Source: Roseovarius azorensis (lineage in GTDB: Bacteria; Pseudomonadota; Alphaproteobacteria; Rhodobacterales; Rhodobacteraceae). Taken from it: a stretch of DNA of 64,000 nt. The translations under genes were made by a program, and so were the position numbers. The stretch spans positions 124,001 through 188,000 of the forward strand of contig NZ_FOAG01000003.1 in the NCBI RefSeq assembly GCF_900109455.1, given 5' to 3'. A model generated the notes under the pieces. The model saw only the letters and a list, made by a program, of their open reading frames with translations. It had not been told where the DNA came from and searched no databases. Within the stretch, counting starts at the first letter, position 1, and each line of letters begins with the position of its first letter. Shown piece by piece: positions 54,679-63,423 of this stretch.

Positions 54679-55133
54679 CCCGTCACCTCGATATCCGTGT
54701 CGGTCGAGAGGCGCAGCCCCTCAAGGCAGGCGTCGGGCGACAGATCCGCACCCTCGCAGGTGCCGATGCCGTTGACCAGAACCTCGCCAATCCCCGCGCA
54801 GGACTGACCGGAGAGGTCGAATTGCCGCACGCGCGGACGCCCCTCGGGCAGGGTGCCGAAATCGAAGAGCGTCATCGTGGCGACACGCCCCTCGGCATCG
54901 AAAAGCACCGCCTCGGCAACCAGTTTCTCAATCGCAGCCCCCAGATCGTTGCGAATGACGAAGGTCAGCCGACAGCCCCCCGTCTCGGTCGCGGTCACCG
55001 TGTTGAGCGCGAGGCCGAGTTGCGGCGATCCGGCGGTATCGGTCTCTTGCGCCAAAACTGGCATCGCAAGGGCGAGGGTCGCGCCCGATAGGACACCCGC
55101 AAGGCGGGAAATGACGCGGCGCGGCGCGGTCAT
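54675..55133 (-). CDS. Small exported protein of the TonB-ExbBD cluster, unknown function
   Basis: A 152-residue protein with a signal peptide containing RRVISRL ahead of a hydrophobic stretch (twin-arginine-like), cut after VLAQ (~29). The mature part has four cysteines (GGCRLTF, SGQSCAGIG, GTCEGADLSPDACLEG) that could form two disulphides. Roseobacter counterparts in such clusters are named Tat pathway signal sequence domain protein. It is first in the operon with exbB, which it overlaps by 4 bases; an accessory role in the TonB system is likely but undefined. Confidence 0.7.
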   Translation of the reverse strand: MTAPRRVISRLAGVLSGATLALAMPVLAQETDTAGSPQLGLALNTVTATETGGCRLTFVIRNDLGAAIEKLVAEAVLFDAEGRVATMTLFDFGTLPEGRPRVRQFDLSGQSCAGIGEVLVNGIGTCEGADLSPDACLEGLRLSTDTDIEVTG

Positions 55134-55222
55134 GGCATGCTCCTTTCATCCCCGGGTCCGGAGAAACAAGAACCGCATGGCTGGCGCATGGCTGGCACGG
55201 TCTGTGGGATTTGCGCGACGGC

Positions 55223-55244
55223 GGGGTCGCGTATCATTGACCCC
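55223..55244 (-). terminator. Hairpin between the siderophore transport and exb operons
   Basis: GGGGTC (55223-55228) pairs with GACCCC (55239-55244), loop 10. It lies 49 bases past the end of the permease gene, in the 159-base gap that must also hold the promoter of the exb operon. No T-run, so tentative. Confidence 0.4.
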
Positions 55245-55292
55245 TTACCGTTTCACGAGCAAAAGAGTCAAGTATCGCCGCTGCATGTCGGC

Positions 55293-57269
55293 TCACAACA
55301 GCTTGCGACGCATCAGGAGATACATGAAATAGCCGCCGCCCAGAACCGAGGCCACAGAGCCTGCTGGCAGTTGCATCGGAAAGAGCGCCATGCGCCCCAG
55401 CCAGTCCGAACCGACCATCAGTATCGCCCCTATGCCGCCCGCCACCAGCGCCTGCGCCGCCACCCGGCGCCCGCCCAGCATGACGGCAGCATGTGGCGCC
55501 AAAAGTCCCACGAAAGCCACCGGCCCCAGCCAGGCCGTGACCAGCGCCGCGAGCGCTGCCGCCAACGTCAGACAGAGGGGTCGCGCCAGCCGCAGAGACA
55601 GGCCCCGCGCCAGCGCCGTGTCATCACCCGCCGACAACAATGTCAGCCAATGCCGCAGCAGGAGCACCAGCCCGAGGCCCATCAGTGCGGCAAGGGCGAG
55701 TTGACACGCCTCCCGCGCCGTAACCCGGTAGGTGGAGCCGCCAAGCCAGCCGATGATCGCATAACTGTCCTCGCTGCCTGCCGCGAGCGCGACCTTGACG
55801 AACGCATCGAGCAAGGCAGCGAGCGCGATGCCGGCAAGCGCCAGCACGGTCGGCGCGTGACCGTGCCGCCGCCCAAGCCATAAGAGCAGGCCAAGCACCA
55901 GAAGACTGCCGAGGATGGCCGTGCCCGCCCCCGCTTCGTGGATCGAACCGCCACCGAGGATCGCCGTGCCGACAAGCGCGAAAGTCGCCCCCGCCGTCAT
56001 CCCCATAATGTCGGGGCTGGCCAGCGGGTTGCGGATCAACCGTTGCAGGATGACGCCCGAAAGCGCCATCGCGAGTCCCGCAGCAGCCGCACCCAGCACG
56101 CGAGGCCAGCGCAACTCCAGCGTGAGCATCGTGGGCCATGCCGCTTGCCAGCCTGCCTCGTCGCGCCCTACCGTGAGTGCCGCAAGAGTCATGGCCACTG
56201 CTGCCACTGCCAAACCCAACCAGACGACGAAAGCAACACGCGAAGGTCCGGGTGGCAATCGGTAGATCGCCTGATCCCCCGCCCCCAGCCTGCGCCGCAT
56301 GAGCCAGATGAGCGCCGGTGCGCCGACGAGTGCCGTCATCGCACCGCTCGGCACCAGATCGCGTGTCACCTGATTGGCCAGTACCGCCAGAAGATCGGTC
56401 GCCAAAAGCAGCCCCGCACCCAGCCCCATGCTCATCAGTAGCTCCGCCCGCGGTCGCCGCGCACCCGCGAAGCGGGCGAGATTGGGCGCGACAAGTCCGA
56501 TGAAGCCGATGAGTCCCACCGCCGCCACCGCAAGCGCCGTCAGGCCAAGCGCCAGCCCGGCGGTAACTGCGAGGAAAGGGGCGAGCGGCAGGCCGCGCGC
56601 CTCGGCCCCCTCCGCCCCGGTGCGCAGGAGTGTCAGACCGCGCCCGAGCAGGAAGGATGCCACGAGCAAGGGCAACAGACGGGGCGTGAGCCATGTCACC
56701 TTGTCCCAGCCCGACTGCCCCAGATCGCCCGCTCCCCATACGAAGAGATGCCCGAAATAGGGGCTTTGCAACAGCACGATCGTGGCGGCAATGGCCCCGA
56801 ACAGAAGGTTGACCGCCATACCCGCCAGCACCGCGCTGAGCCCGATCAGCCCGCGCAGGCCAGAGATTGCCACAACGAGACTGTACGCCAGTGATGCGCC
56901 TGCGAACGCCACCCATTCTGCTCGATCCGTTGCAAGCGTGGGCAGGAGCAGCGTGGCGATCACCAGCGCCAGCCAAGCGCCCGACGCCGCGCCGAGCGTC
57001 AGCGGGGCGGCAAGCGGGTTCTGGGTCAGTTGCTGAAATAGACTGCCCGCAAGCCCGAGCGCCGCGCCGCACAAGAGCGCCATGGCGAGGCGCGGCAGGA
57101 CGGCATGTGTGAATTGCACATCGGCGAAGGCGCCGGGCTCGGCCCCGAGGACGAGTGCCACCATGCGCGACACCTCCAGATCAGTGCCCGCCGCCAGATG
57201 CGCCACTGCCACGGCAAGAAAGACCGCACCGATCATCGTGGCGCGCGGGGCGATGCGCCTGTCCGTCAT
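55293..57269 (-). CDS. fhuB: Fe(III)-siderophore ABC transporter, double-length permease (FhuB-like)
   Basis: A 658-residue inner-membrane protein made of two fused FecCD permease halves. The first half has GAALGLAGSLFQQLTQNPLAAPLTLGAASGAW, and the second repeats ALSGVILQRLIRNPLASPDIMGMTAGATFA (both split when read); each half ends with a GLVAPN or GLLAPH motif. About twenty helices are expected. FhuB-type fusions serve hydroxamate siderophores. It overlaps the preceding binding-protein gene by 4 bases. Confidence 0.92.
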   Translation of the reverse strand: MTDRRIAPRATMIGAVFLAVAVAHLAAGTDLEVSRMVALVLGAEPGAFADVQFTHAVLPRLAMALLCGAALGLAGSLFQQLTQNPLAAPLTLGAASGAWLALVIATLLLPTLATDRAEWVAFAGASLAYSLVVAISGLRGLIGLSAVLAGMAVNLLFGAIAATIVLLQSPYFGHLFVWGAGDLGQSGWDKVTWLTPRLLPLLVASFLLGRGLTLLRTGAEGAEARGLPLAPFLAVTAGLALGLTALAVAAVGLIGFIGLVAPNLARFAGARRPRAELLMSMGLGAGLLLATDLLAVLANQVTRDLVPSGAMTALVGAPALIWLMRRRLGAGDQAIYRLPPGPSRVAFVVWLGLAVAAVAMTLAALTVGRDEAGWQAAWPTMLTLELRWPRVLGAAAAGLAMALSGVILQRLIRNPLASPDIMGMTAGATFALVGTAILGGGSIHEAGAGTAILGSLLVLGLLLWLGRRHGHAPTVLALAGIALAALLDAFVKVALAAGSEDSYAIIGWLGGSTYRVTAREACQLALAALMGLGLVLLLRHWLTLLSAGDDTALARGLSLRLARPLCLTLAAALAALVTAWLGPVAFVGLLAPHAAVMLGGRRVAAQALVAGGIGAILMVGSDWLGRMALFPMQLPAGSVASVLGGGYFMYLLMRRKLL

Positions 57270-58159
57270 GGCGCAAGCGAGATCAGCGCCGCACTGATCG
57301 CGCGCGCGTGACGGCCAAGCGTCAGAATGCCGCCATAACTCCAGAGCGGCGGCATCTCGGCAAAGCGGTCTTGGGCCACGGCAGGAAGAAATCGCCAGAC
57401 CGGGCTATCGAAGACTTCCGCGCCAGGGCCATGCGGCCGGATCGCGAGCAACGCGCCGTCCGTGACCTCGGCCAGGGTATCGAGTGGGCGCTGCGCAACA
57501 CCCCAGCGACTCGGAGGTTGCGGCAAGGCATTCTCAAGTCCCAGACGCTCCAGTGCCGCTACGGCAAAGGAATTCTCGCCGTAGACCCAGATCGTCGCCG
57601 CGTCATTGAGCCGGATGATCGCCACCTGCCGAAAGCGCCGGTGCCGCAGGTCATCCGCCAGATGCTCGATCTCGCGGGCCATTGCGTCGAGTCGGGCCAG
57701 AGCCAGCGCTTCTCGATCGAAAAGCCGGGCCAGCATCAGGTAGATGCGCTGCGCCGCCGCGATATTGTCATGGCTGGCGTCGAAGGTGTCGAAAACCAGC
57801 ACCGGCGCGATGCGTTCAAGCCGAGCCACATCCGCCGGGGCCACATCCGAGACCAGGATCACATCCGGGCCGAGCGCCGCCAGACGTTCCAGATCGGGAG
57901 CACCGCGCCGACCGATATCGATGACCTCGGGCGGGATCGCGGGCTCTGCCACCCAATCGCGATAAAGTGCGATTTCCGGCATCGCCACAGGTACGACATC
58001 CAGATCGAGCACCTGCTGCGCGAGCGCCCAGTCGAGCACCGCGATGCGCTCGGGCGAACTGTCAAAACGCTGCGCGCCCCGGCGATCCTCGACCGTGAGC
58101 GCCCCGGCATGGACCAGACCGCCCCAGAACAGGAAGACCAAAACGATGATATGCCTCAT
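57266..58159 (-). CDS. Siderophore ABC transporter, periplasmic binding protein (second copy)
   Basis: A 297-residue FhuD-type binding protein. A signal peptide ends near VHAG (~19). ERIAVLDWALAQQVLDLDVVPVAM, YRDWV, DIGRRGAPDLERLAALGPDVILVSD (split) are family features. It is clearly related to its upstream neighbour, with ~ the same layout, and overlaps it by 4 bases. Start ATG 58159; the frame is open far upstream inside the neighbour but not family-like. Confidence 0.88.
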   Translation of the reverse strand: MRHIIVLVFLFWGGLVHAGALTVEDRRGAQRFDSSPERIAVLDWALAQQVLDLDVVPVAMPEIALYRDWVAEPAIPPEVIDIGRRGAPDLERLAALGPDVILVSDVAPADVARLERIAPVLVFDTFDASHDNIAAAQRIYLMLARLFDREALALARLDAMAREIEHLADDLRHRRFRQVAIIRLNDAATIWVYGENSFAVAALERLGLENALPQPPSRWGVAQRPLDTLAEVTDGALLAIRPHGPGAEVFDSPVWRFLPAVAQDRFAEMPPLWSYGGILTLGRHARAISAALISLAP

Positions 58160-59040
58160 CGCGCCGCCTCCGGATCGAGCGAGACCAGCGCCTCGGCAAA
58201 GGCATCCGCCAGATAACCCAAGGAAAAGACGCCGCCAAAGGTCCAGACCGGCCGGACCTCGGCATAACGGCCACCGCGCACGAAGGGCATGAACTGCCAC
58301 ATCTGCGTGGCGTAGAGTGCGTCTTTCTCCGGGAACGGCTCGATTTGCAGCACGATGGCCTCGTCGAAAAGAGCCAACTCCTCGACCCGCTTCTGCACGA
58401 AGCCCCATTCGGTCGGCCTGCCCGGTGCCGCGTGTTGCAGGCCCATCCCCTCGAGCGCAGCCAGCGCCATGGAATTTGCACCATGCAGGCGCAGGCTCTC
58501 GGATGTCAGAAGCCGGATCGGCAGAATCGGCGGCACCGCGCCGCCGAAATGATCCCACACTCGTGCACCCGCCGCCGCGATCCGGGCGTCGAGCGTGGCA
58601 AGCCGCTCCTTGGCCAGCGTCTCGCGGCCCATCAGGTGCGCGAGGTCGAGATAGGCCGTGCGACTGGCGGCGGCATTGTCCTGCGCGGTGTCGAACCCTT
58701 GTATCACCCACACCGGCGCGATCCGTTCCAGCACCGGCACAAGGTCGGCCTGTTGATCGGAGGCGAGGATCAGGTCGGGGGCGAGATCTGCCAGCCGCTC
58801 GATGTTCGGCTCTTGACGCAGACCCAGATCGGTGACGCCCTCGGGCAGCGCAGGCTGACGCACCCATTTGCGGTAGCCTGCCATATCCGCCACGCCCACG
58901 GGGGCTATATCAAGCTCCAGCACCAGTTCCGCGAGCGCCCAGCTCAGCACCGCGATGCGGTCGGGCGGTACATCTTGCGCGCGCACGACATTTGCAGACA
59001 GCGTGATCAGAATCAGAAGACTGGCAAGCCAGTGTTGCAT
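58156..59040 (-). CDS. Siderophore ABC transporter, periplasmic binding protein (first copy)
   Basis: A 294-residue FhuD-type binding protein with a signal peptide (MQHWLASLLILITLSANVVRA, split). It has RIAVLSWALAELVLELDIAPVGVA, YRKWV, DLGLRQEPNIERLADLAPDLILASD, all mirrored in the second copy. The pair probably arose by tandem duplication and may have different ligands. AAGGATACTGACC precedes the ATG at 59040. Confidence 0.9.
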   Translation of the reverse strand: MQHWLASLLILITLSANVVRAQDVPPDRIAVLSWALAELVLELDIAPVGVADMAGYRKWVRQPALPEGVTDLGLRQEPNIERLADLAPDLILASDQQADLVPVLERIAPVWVIQGFDTAQDNAAASRTAYLDLAHLMGRETLAKERLATLDARIAAAGARVWDHFGGAVPPILPIRLLTSESLRLHGANSMALAALEGMGLQHAAPGRPTEWGFVQKRVEELALFDEAIVLQIEPFPEKDALYATQMWQFMPFVRGGRYAEVRPVWTFGGVFSLGYLADAFAEALVSLDPEAAR

Positions 59041-59053
59041 GGTCAGTATCCTT

Positions 59054-59818
59054 TCACGCCACGGCGGCCTGCGGGTGGCCATCGGGATGGGGCAGTATCG
59101 TCATTTCGATCCCGTAGAGGCTGCGCAGCACCTCGGGATCCAGGAAGGCCCGCGGCGGGCCGTCAAAGGTCACATGCCCCTGCTTCAACGCGACAATCCG
59201 GTCGGCGTAACGTGCTGCGAGGTTTACATCGTGGAGGATGACCACAACCCGCCGCTTTGCCACGCGGCTGAGCCGGTGCAGGAGCGCCATCACCTCATAG
59301 GCATGGGCGAGGTCAAGCGCGGCAGTCGGCTCATCCAGGAGCAGCGCTGGAGCCTCCTGCGCCAGAAGCATCGCGATCCAGGCGCGCTGCCGTTCGCCAC
59401 CCGAGGCCGTATCAACGAGGTGATCGGCCAGCGCCTCACAGCCCGTGTCAAGCATCGCCTGCGCGATCACCGCGTGATCCCTCGCCCCCATGCGACCAAG
59501 CGCCCCGCGCCAGGCGAACCGGCCCAACCCCACCAGATCGCGCATGTTCAGTCCCGCCACCGGCGGCAGACGCTGCGGCAGAAACGACACGCGGCGCGCA
59601 AGGTCCCTTTGCCGGTATCCGTCGAGCGCCCGACCCTCCAGCGCGATCCGTCCCGCATCGGGACGGATCTGACGAGCGAGCAGCGCCATCAGCGTGGACT
59701 TGCCCGAACCATTGTGTCCCAGCACAGCCGTCACCCCCTCTGTCCCGAGTGACAGCCGGCCGACATGCAGAATCTCGCGCCCGTCGCGCGTGACGCTCAG
59801 ATCGTCAAGCTCGAACAT
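59054..59818 (-). CDS. fhuC: Fe(III)-siderophore ABC transporter ATP-binding protein (FhuC-like)
   Basis: A 254-residue ATPase. Walker A GHNGSGKST (~33-41), Q-loop FLPQRLP, signature SGGERQR, Walker B LLLDEPTAALD and HDVNLA are intact. It energises the FhuB permease. Its start overlaps the end of fhuF by 14 bases. The first binding-protein gene follows after 13 bases. Confidence 0.93.
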   Translation of the reverse strand: MFELDDLSVTRDGREILHVGRLSLGTEGVTAVLGHNGSGKSTLMALLARQIRPDAGRIALEGRALDGYRQRDLARRVSFLPQRLPPVAGLNMRDLVGLGRFAWRGALGRMGARDHAVIAQAMLDTGCEALADHLVDTASGGERQRAWIAMLLAQEAPALLLDEPTAALDLAHAYEVMALLHRLSRVAKRRVVVILHDVNLAARYADRIVALKQGHVTFDGPPRAFLDPEVLRSLYGIEMTILPHPDGHPQAAVA

Positions 59819-60554
59819 GGGCCTGCCACTCCTTCTGGCTGAGGGCAATCCGGCTTGCGCGCGCACGCCTCGGGCAGGTCGCGCATAGAAAATCCGGCGA
59901 GGCGCGGTATTCGAGGCAGCACGACCGCCGACAGAGCCACAGCCCCTCGGCACCGCTTTCGAGGGGCATCGGTTCAAGCGCGCTCAACCCCTCAAGATCA
60001 AGCGCAGCGAGCCAGTCCGCCACCGCCAGGCGGGTGGCTTCGACCGTTGCGAATCCCAGCATCGCGCGCCGGTCGAGAACGCTCAGCACCCGGTCGGCCA
60101 TCTGTCGCCGCGCCAGTTCCGGGCGCAGACAAAGGCGCTGCGACAAGGCGCCAAGGATCGCCGTGGTGGTTCGGTCAAGATGCCGGGCGGCCGCATTACG
60201 GGCGTCCTCCGCCCTCTCGGGCACTTGCCCTAGGCTACAGCCAAACTGCGGCCCCATGAGATAGCTGGCGCGATCCACCTCTGCCACACGCCCCTCTGCC
60301 TCGGCGCAGAGCACAGAGACCAGAACCGGTTGCCAGATCAGCACATTCCACGCCCGCATCGCGGCATAGGCCGGCCCGCCTGTCGAACCAATCCGGGCGA
60401 TGAGGCGGTCAACTTCGTCCGGATCGCTGCCGGTCAAACCCGACATCGCAGACCCCGAAGCCATCTTGAGAAGCGCATATCCCGGCAAAACGGCATGAAG
60501 CTCCCGCGCCAGACGCGGAAGCTCCAAGAAGAGCGATGTACTCTCGCACCCCAT
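59805..60554 (-). CDS. fhuF: FhuF-type siderophore-iron reductase
   Basis: A 249-residue protein ending with the diagnostic cluster motif CC-x10-C-x2-C (SCCLEYRASPDFLCATC), which holds an unusual [2Fe-2S] centre in FhuF. It releases iron from the siderophore in the cytoplasm by reduction. The start MGCESTSLFL at 60554 is immediately after the receptor stop (1 base between). It lies between receptor and ATPase genes. Confidence 0.88.
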   Translation of the reverse strand: MGCESTSLFLELPRLARELHAVLPGYALLKMASGSAMSGLTGSDPDEVDRLIARIGSTGGPAYAAMRAWNVLIWQPVLVSVLCAEAEGRVAEVDRASYLMGPQFGCSLGQVPERAEDARNAAARHLDRTTTAILGALSQRLCLRPELARRQMADRVLSVLDRRAMLGFATVEATRLAVADWLAALDLEGLSALEPMPLESGAEGLWLCRRSCCLEYRASPDFLCATCPRRARASRIALSQKEWQAHVRA

Positions 60555-60555
60555 C

Positions 60556-62622
60556 TCAGAAGCGCCGAGTATATCCAATCGAGACTGTCCGCCCCGGCGC
60601 ACGCGCATAGGCGAAGGACGAGTCATAGGCCTGATTGATCACCGGTGTGTATTCGTTGTTGAAGATGTTATCGACCCCCAGCTCGACGGTGCCGCCTGCG
60701 ATATCGTAGATCTCGCCATAGAGATCGAAGACGAGATAATCGTCGATATCGCTGGTGCCCCCGAACTGGGTGCTGTTGACGTTACGGTCAGCGGAATAGA
60801 GCGCCTGCAGCCGGGCACGCCATTTGTCATTGGGCGCGTAATCGGCATAGGCGGTGATTTTGGCGGGCGCGATCCGCGTGCTCGGCAGGTCTTCTTCAAA
60901 GCTGCCGTCGCCATCAAGATCGACCTCGCCTGCCATCCAGGTAAAAGTTCCGCCGAGCGTGAGCGTATCAGTGGCGTAGACATCAAGAGTCGCCTCGACG
61001 CCCCAGATCTGCTCGGGCTGCTTCACGATGTTGAGATTCTGATCGAATGTAGCACCGTTGTCTGACTCGTTGAAAAACATCGCAATGGTCCCGTCCCACC
61101 GGTTCTGTTTCGTGCGCAGGCCAATCTCGTAGTTGTCGGTCTTTTGCGCCTCGGAACTCGCCTGGCTCACGGTGGCAAAGGTGTTATCCGTGATCGAACG
61201 CCCTATATCAGCCACGGTGAAGCCCTGCGAGAACCCGGCATAGATATCAGTCCTGTCGGTCAGGTAGAGCGTGCCACTGATATTGAAAAGCGTCTCTTCA
61301 AACTCGAGCGTGCCGCCGGGCACGAAGCTGCCGTCGGCACGATTGAAATCGCTCACGTCCACATCGATGATCTCGTGACGCATGCCACCGCTGATCTTGC
61401 CGATATCCCCGATCGGCGCATTGACCTGAACAAACCCCGCATAGGCATCCTGTTCGAGGAATGGACTGGTGTTCGGTCCGTCGGTCGCGGTCTGGCGTGT
61501 CTCGTCATGCAGATAATCGAAACCCCAGATCACGTTGAACTCGGACGCCCCGAGCGTGACCGGGGTGTCCACCGTCAGTCGCGCGCCCAGCTTTTCCGAT
61601 CCGATCCGGGTCTGCGAGAAGCCGGGAAACTTGCTGTAAACGATGTCGATGTCGGCATGGTAGAACTGCAGATCGACACTGCTGCCCAGTAAATCCTCAT
61701 TGGAATACTTGAGACTGATATTGCGATTCTCGGTGCCGGGATTGACCGGGTTGAAATTGCCCCGCACCGCTGGCGTCTTGGTGTCGGTGTCTGGGTCTCC
61801 GGCAAAGCTGATGCCCGCGAAGTTGCTGTCCTGCTCCATGTTGTAATAGAGCGTGCTGACCTCAAGCCGCTGGTCTTCCGTCAGTTGATAGCCAAGCTTG
61901 AGCATCAGGTTGGACGTGTCGCTATCCGCAATACCGCCCTGCGCGCCGACCGGATCCGCCGGGATGCGATCACCATCGGCGTCGAAACGCCCGCCACGTT
62001 GCAGGAACGACCCGCTGAACACATAGTCTAGCTTGCCGGTGCGACCCGAGACGTTGAGGCTGGTTTCCCAGGTCAGCGAGTCATCCACATGTTGGGTCGA
62101 GAAGCTCAGACCAGTGCCGACCTCGAGATTGAACGCGCCATCTTCGGGCCGCTTGGTGATGATGTTGACCAGGCCACCAGTCGCACCAAACCCATACATC
62201 GCCGTACCGCCCCGAATGATCTCGATTTGTTCGATGGCTTCGGCCCCGATCGAGTTGAGAGAGCGCCGACCGTCACGAAGCGGCGTGGATTGCGGCACGC
62301 CGTCGATAAGCGTGAGAAATGTGCGTCCGCGCAATGTCTGCCCAAAATCGGAATTAGCCTCGGTGCTCTGGCTGAAGCCGGGCACCTGCTTGGACAGGAT
62401 GTCACCGATAGTGTTGTCGACCCGGCGCTGTTCCTGAACCGTCTCGCGGTCGATCACGGAAACAGAGCGGGTGGTCTCGTCGACCGGCGTCTCGGTGCGA
62501 GTGGCCGATTCGAGCACTAGCGTGCCCAGTTCGACAGTTTCATCTTCATTCGTCGTCTGCGCGATGGCCGGAAACGCGGTCAACGCGGCCAAGCAGACGG
62601 CCAAGGGCCGCTGAAGTTCCAT
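60556..62622 (-). CDS. TonB-dependent siderophore receptor
   Basis: A 688-residue outer-membrane protein. A signal peptide ends near AIAQ (~22). A TonB-box-like VELGTLVLESA follows. The plug shows VSVIDRETVQEQRRVDNTIGDILSKQVPG, RGRTFLTLIDGVPQ, EIIRGGTAMYGFGATGGLVNIITKRPEDG (each split in reading), then a beta-barrel ending in aromatic FVSIGYTRRF-like residues with a final Phe. GGGGGATC precedes the ATG. It heads the uptake operon. Local base composition is less GC-rich than around it, consistent with acquisition. Confidence 0.93.
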   Translation of the reverse strand: MELQRPLAVCLAALTAFPAIAQTTNEDETVELGTLVLESATRTETPVDETTRSVSVIDRETVQEQRRVDNTIGDILSKQVPGFSQSTEANSDFGQTLRGRTFLTLIDGVPQSTPLRDGRRSLNSIGAEAIEQIEIIRGGTAMYGFGATGGLVNIITKRPEDGAFNLEVGTGLSFSTQHVDDSLTWETSLNVSGRTGKLDYVFSGSFLQRGGRFDADGDRIPADPVGAQGGIADSDTSNLMLKLGYQLTEDQRLEVSTLYYNMEQDSNFAGISFAGDPDTDTKTPAVRGNFNPVNPGTENRNISLKYSNEDLLGSSVDLQFYHADIDIVYSKFPGFSQTRIGSEKLGARLTVDTPVTLGASEFNVIWGFDYLHDETRQTATDGPNTSPFLEQDAYAGFVQVNAPIGDIGKISGGMRHEIIDVDVSDFNRADGSFVPGGTLEFEETLFNISGTLYLTDRTDIYAGFSQGFTVADIGRSITDNTFATVSQASSEAQKTDNYEIGLRTKQNRWDGTIAMFFNESDNGATFDQNLNIVKQPEQIWGVEATLDVYATDTLTLGGTFTWMAGEVDLDGDGSFEEDLPSTRIAPAKITAYADYAPNDKWRARLQALYSADRNVNSTQFGGTSDIDDYLVFDLYGEIYDIAGGTVELGVDNIFNNEYTPVINQAYDSSFAYARAPGRTVSIGYTRRF

Positions 62623-63329
62623 TCTTGATCCCCCAAACGTGATCGATTGTGATTTTGTCAGTGCAACTGCCTGGCGTTGGCTGGGGGATTGCAATGTAGC
62701 CCGGATATTGAAACCGACTAATAGAGTCAACCATTCGAACGATTACGCCAATGACCACGAGGCAGCAGCGGCGGCTTGCTTCGACATTCGCTGTATGAGA
62801 GCGACCCTATGCCGCGAAACCAACCTTCCAAACAATGAAAGCTTTGGTCAGGGACCACTGTGGCGCAAGAGTGCATCCCATAGTTCTCGACGAAAGAATC
62901 CAGGACTTTACATCCGGTGCCCGGCGTTTCGTCTGACGCCGATACCCGGAGAGGAAGAAAAACCCCGGCGTAGAAAGATAGGCAAGCGGTGTTCATAATC
63001 TCTTCAAGAAGAAAATCTCACGCTTCGCCTCGTCGCACAGCCCATCATGGAATGCCAGCCGCTGCATGTAATGGCGCACGAGCGATCCGATCCGGTGCCG
63101 GAGGATAGCGCACCGGGCCATTCTGCATGCCTTGGCCCGGCGTTTTGCTCGGCAATGGCGATCCGCTATAGAAGCTGCGCCCCTGCCGGGCATGATAACG
63201 CCCGTTGCGATTCAGAAGATATCCTGCATACCAGCCATGACGATGACCCCTTGCAGCCGCAATCTGCAACCTTCAACAGGATAAACGCCCTTGTTCGCAA
63301 GGGTTTTGTTTGATTTTAAGGGGTTGGAA
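62623..63329. other. Long gap between the receptor gene and tRNA-Val
   Basis: 707 bases, AT-richer than average, holding the promoter of the siderophore operon at its left end (about 62640-62720) and a hairpin at 63288. No frame has both a ribosome site and family resemblance. No TGA-N9-TCA iron-responsive box and no Fur-like 19-base palindrome was found by eye. The rest may be decayed mobile or coding DNA. Confidence 0.5.
63288..63307 (+). terminator. Perfect UUCG-type hairpin terminator
   Basis: CCCTTG (63288-63293), TTCG loop, CAAGGG (63298-63303), then TTTTGTTTGATTTT. On the plus strand this is a textbook terminator. On the minus strand it follows tRNA-Val by 26 bases (CGAA loop, then CGTTTAT) and could end that transcript too. 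Confidence 0.75.
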
Positions 63330-63404
63330 TGGTGGGTGATAAGAGATTCGAACTCCTGACATCTTCGATGTGAACGAAGCGCTCTACCACTGAGCTAATC
63401 ACCC
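63330..63404 (-). tRNA. tRNA-Val (anticodon CAC)
   Basis: A complete cloverleaf: acceptor GGGTGAT/ATCACCC, D arm GCTC-AGTGGTA-GAGC, anticodon stem CTTCG/CGAAG with loop TTCACAT (anticodon CAC, reads GUG), variable ATGTC, T arm AGGAG-TTCGAAT-CTCTT. CCA is encoded. It starts 19 bases after the HU gene and is probably co-transcribed with it. Confidence 0.95.
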
Positions 63405-63423
63405 GCCGTCGCGGCTTTTAGCG

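Noticed and set aside
62623..62760. Fur or iron-rhodo box (TGA-N9-TCA) upstream of the receptor
   Set aside because: I found TGA and TCA triplets only at other spacings (5 and 15), and no 19-base Fur palindrome.
62727..63193. Two overlapping minus-strand frames as a remnant transposase
   Set aside because: No DDE or other transposase motif and no terminal inverted repeats were seen.
63330..63404. Attachment-site repeat of the tRNA-Val 3' end marking an island boundary
   Set aside because: No second copy of the tRNA 3' end was found in the window; no integrase gene is present.
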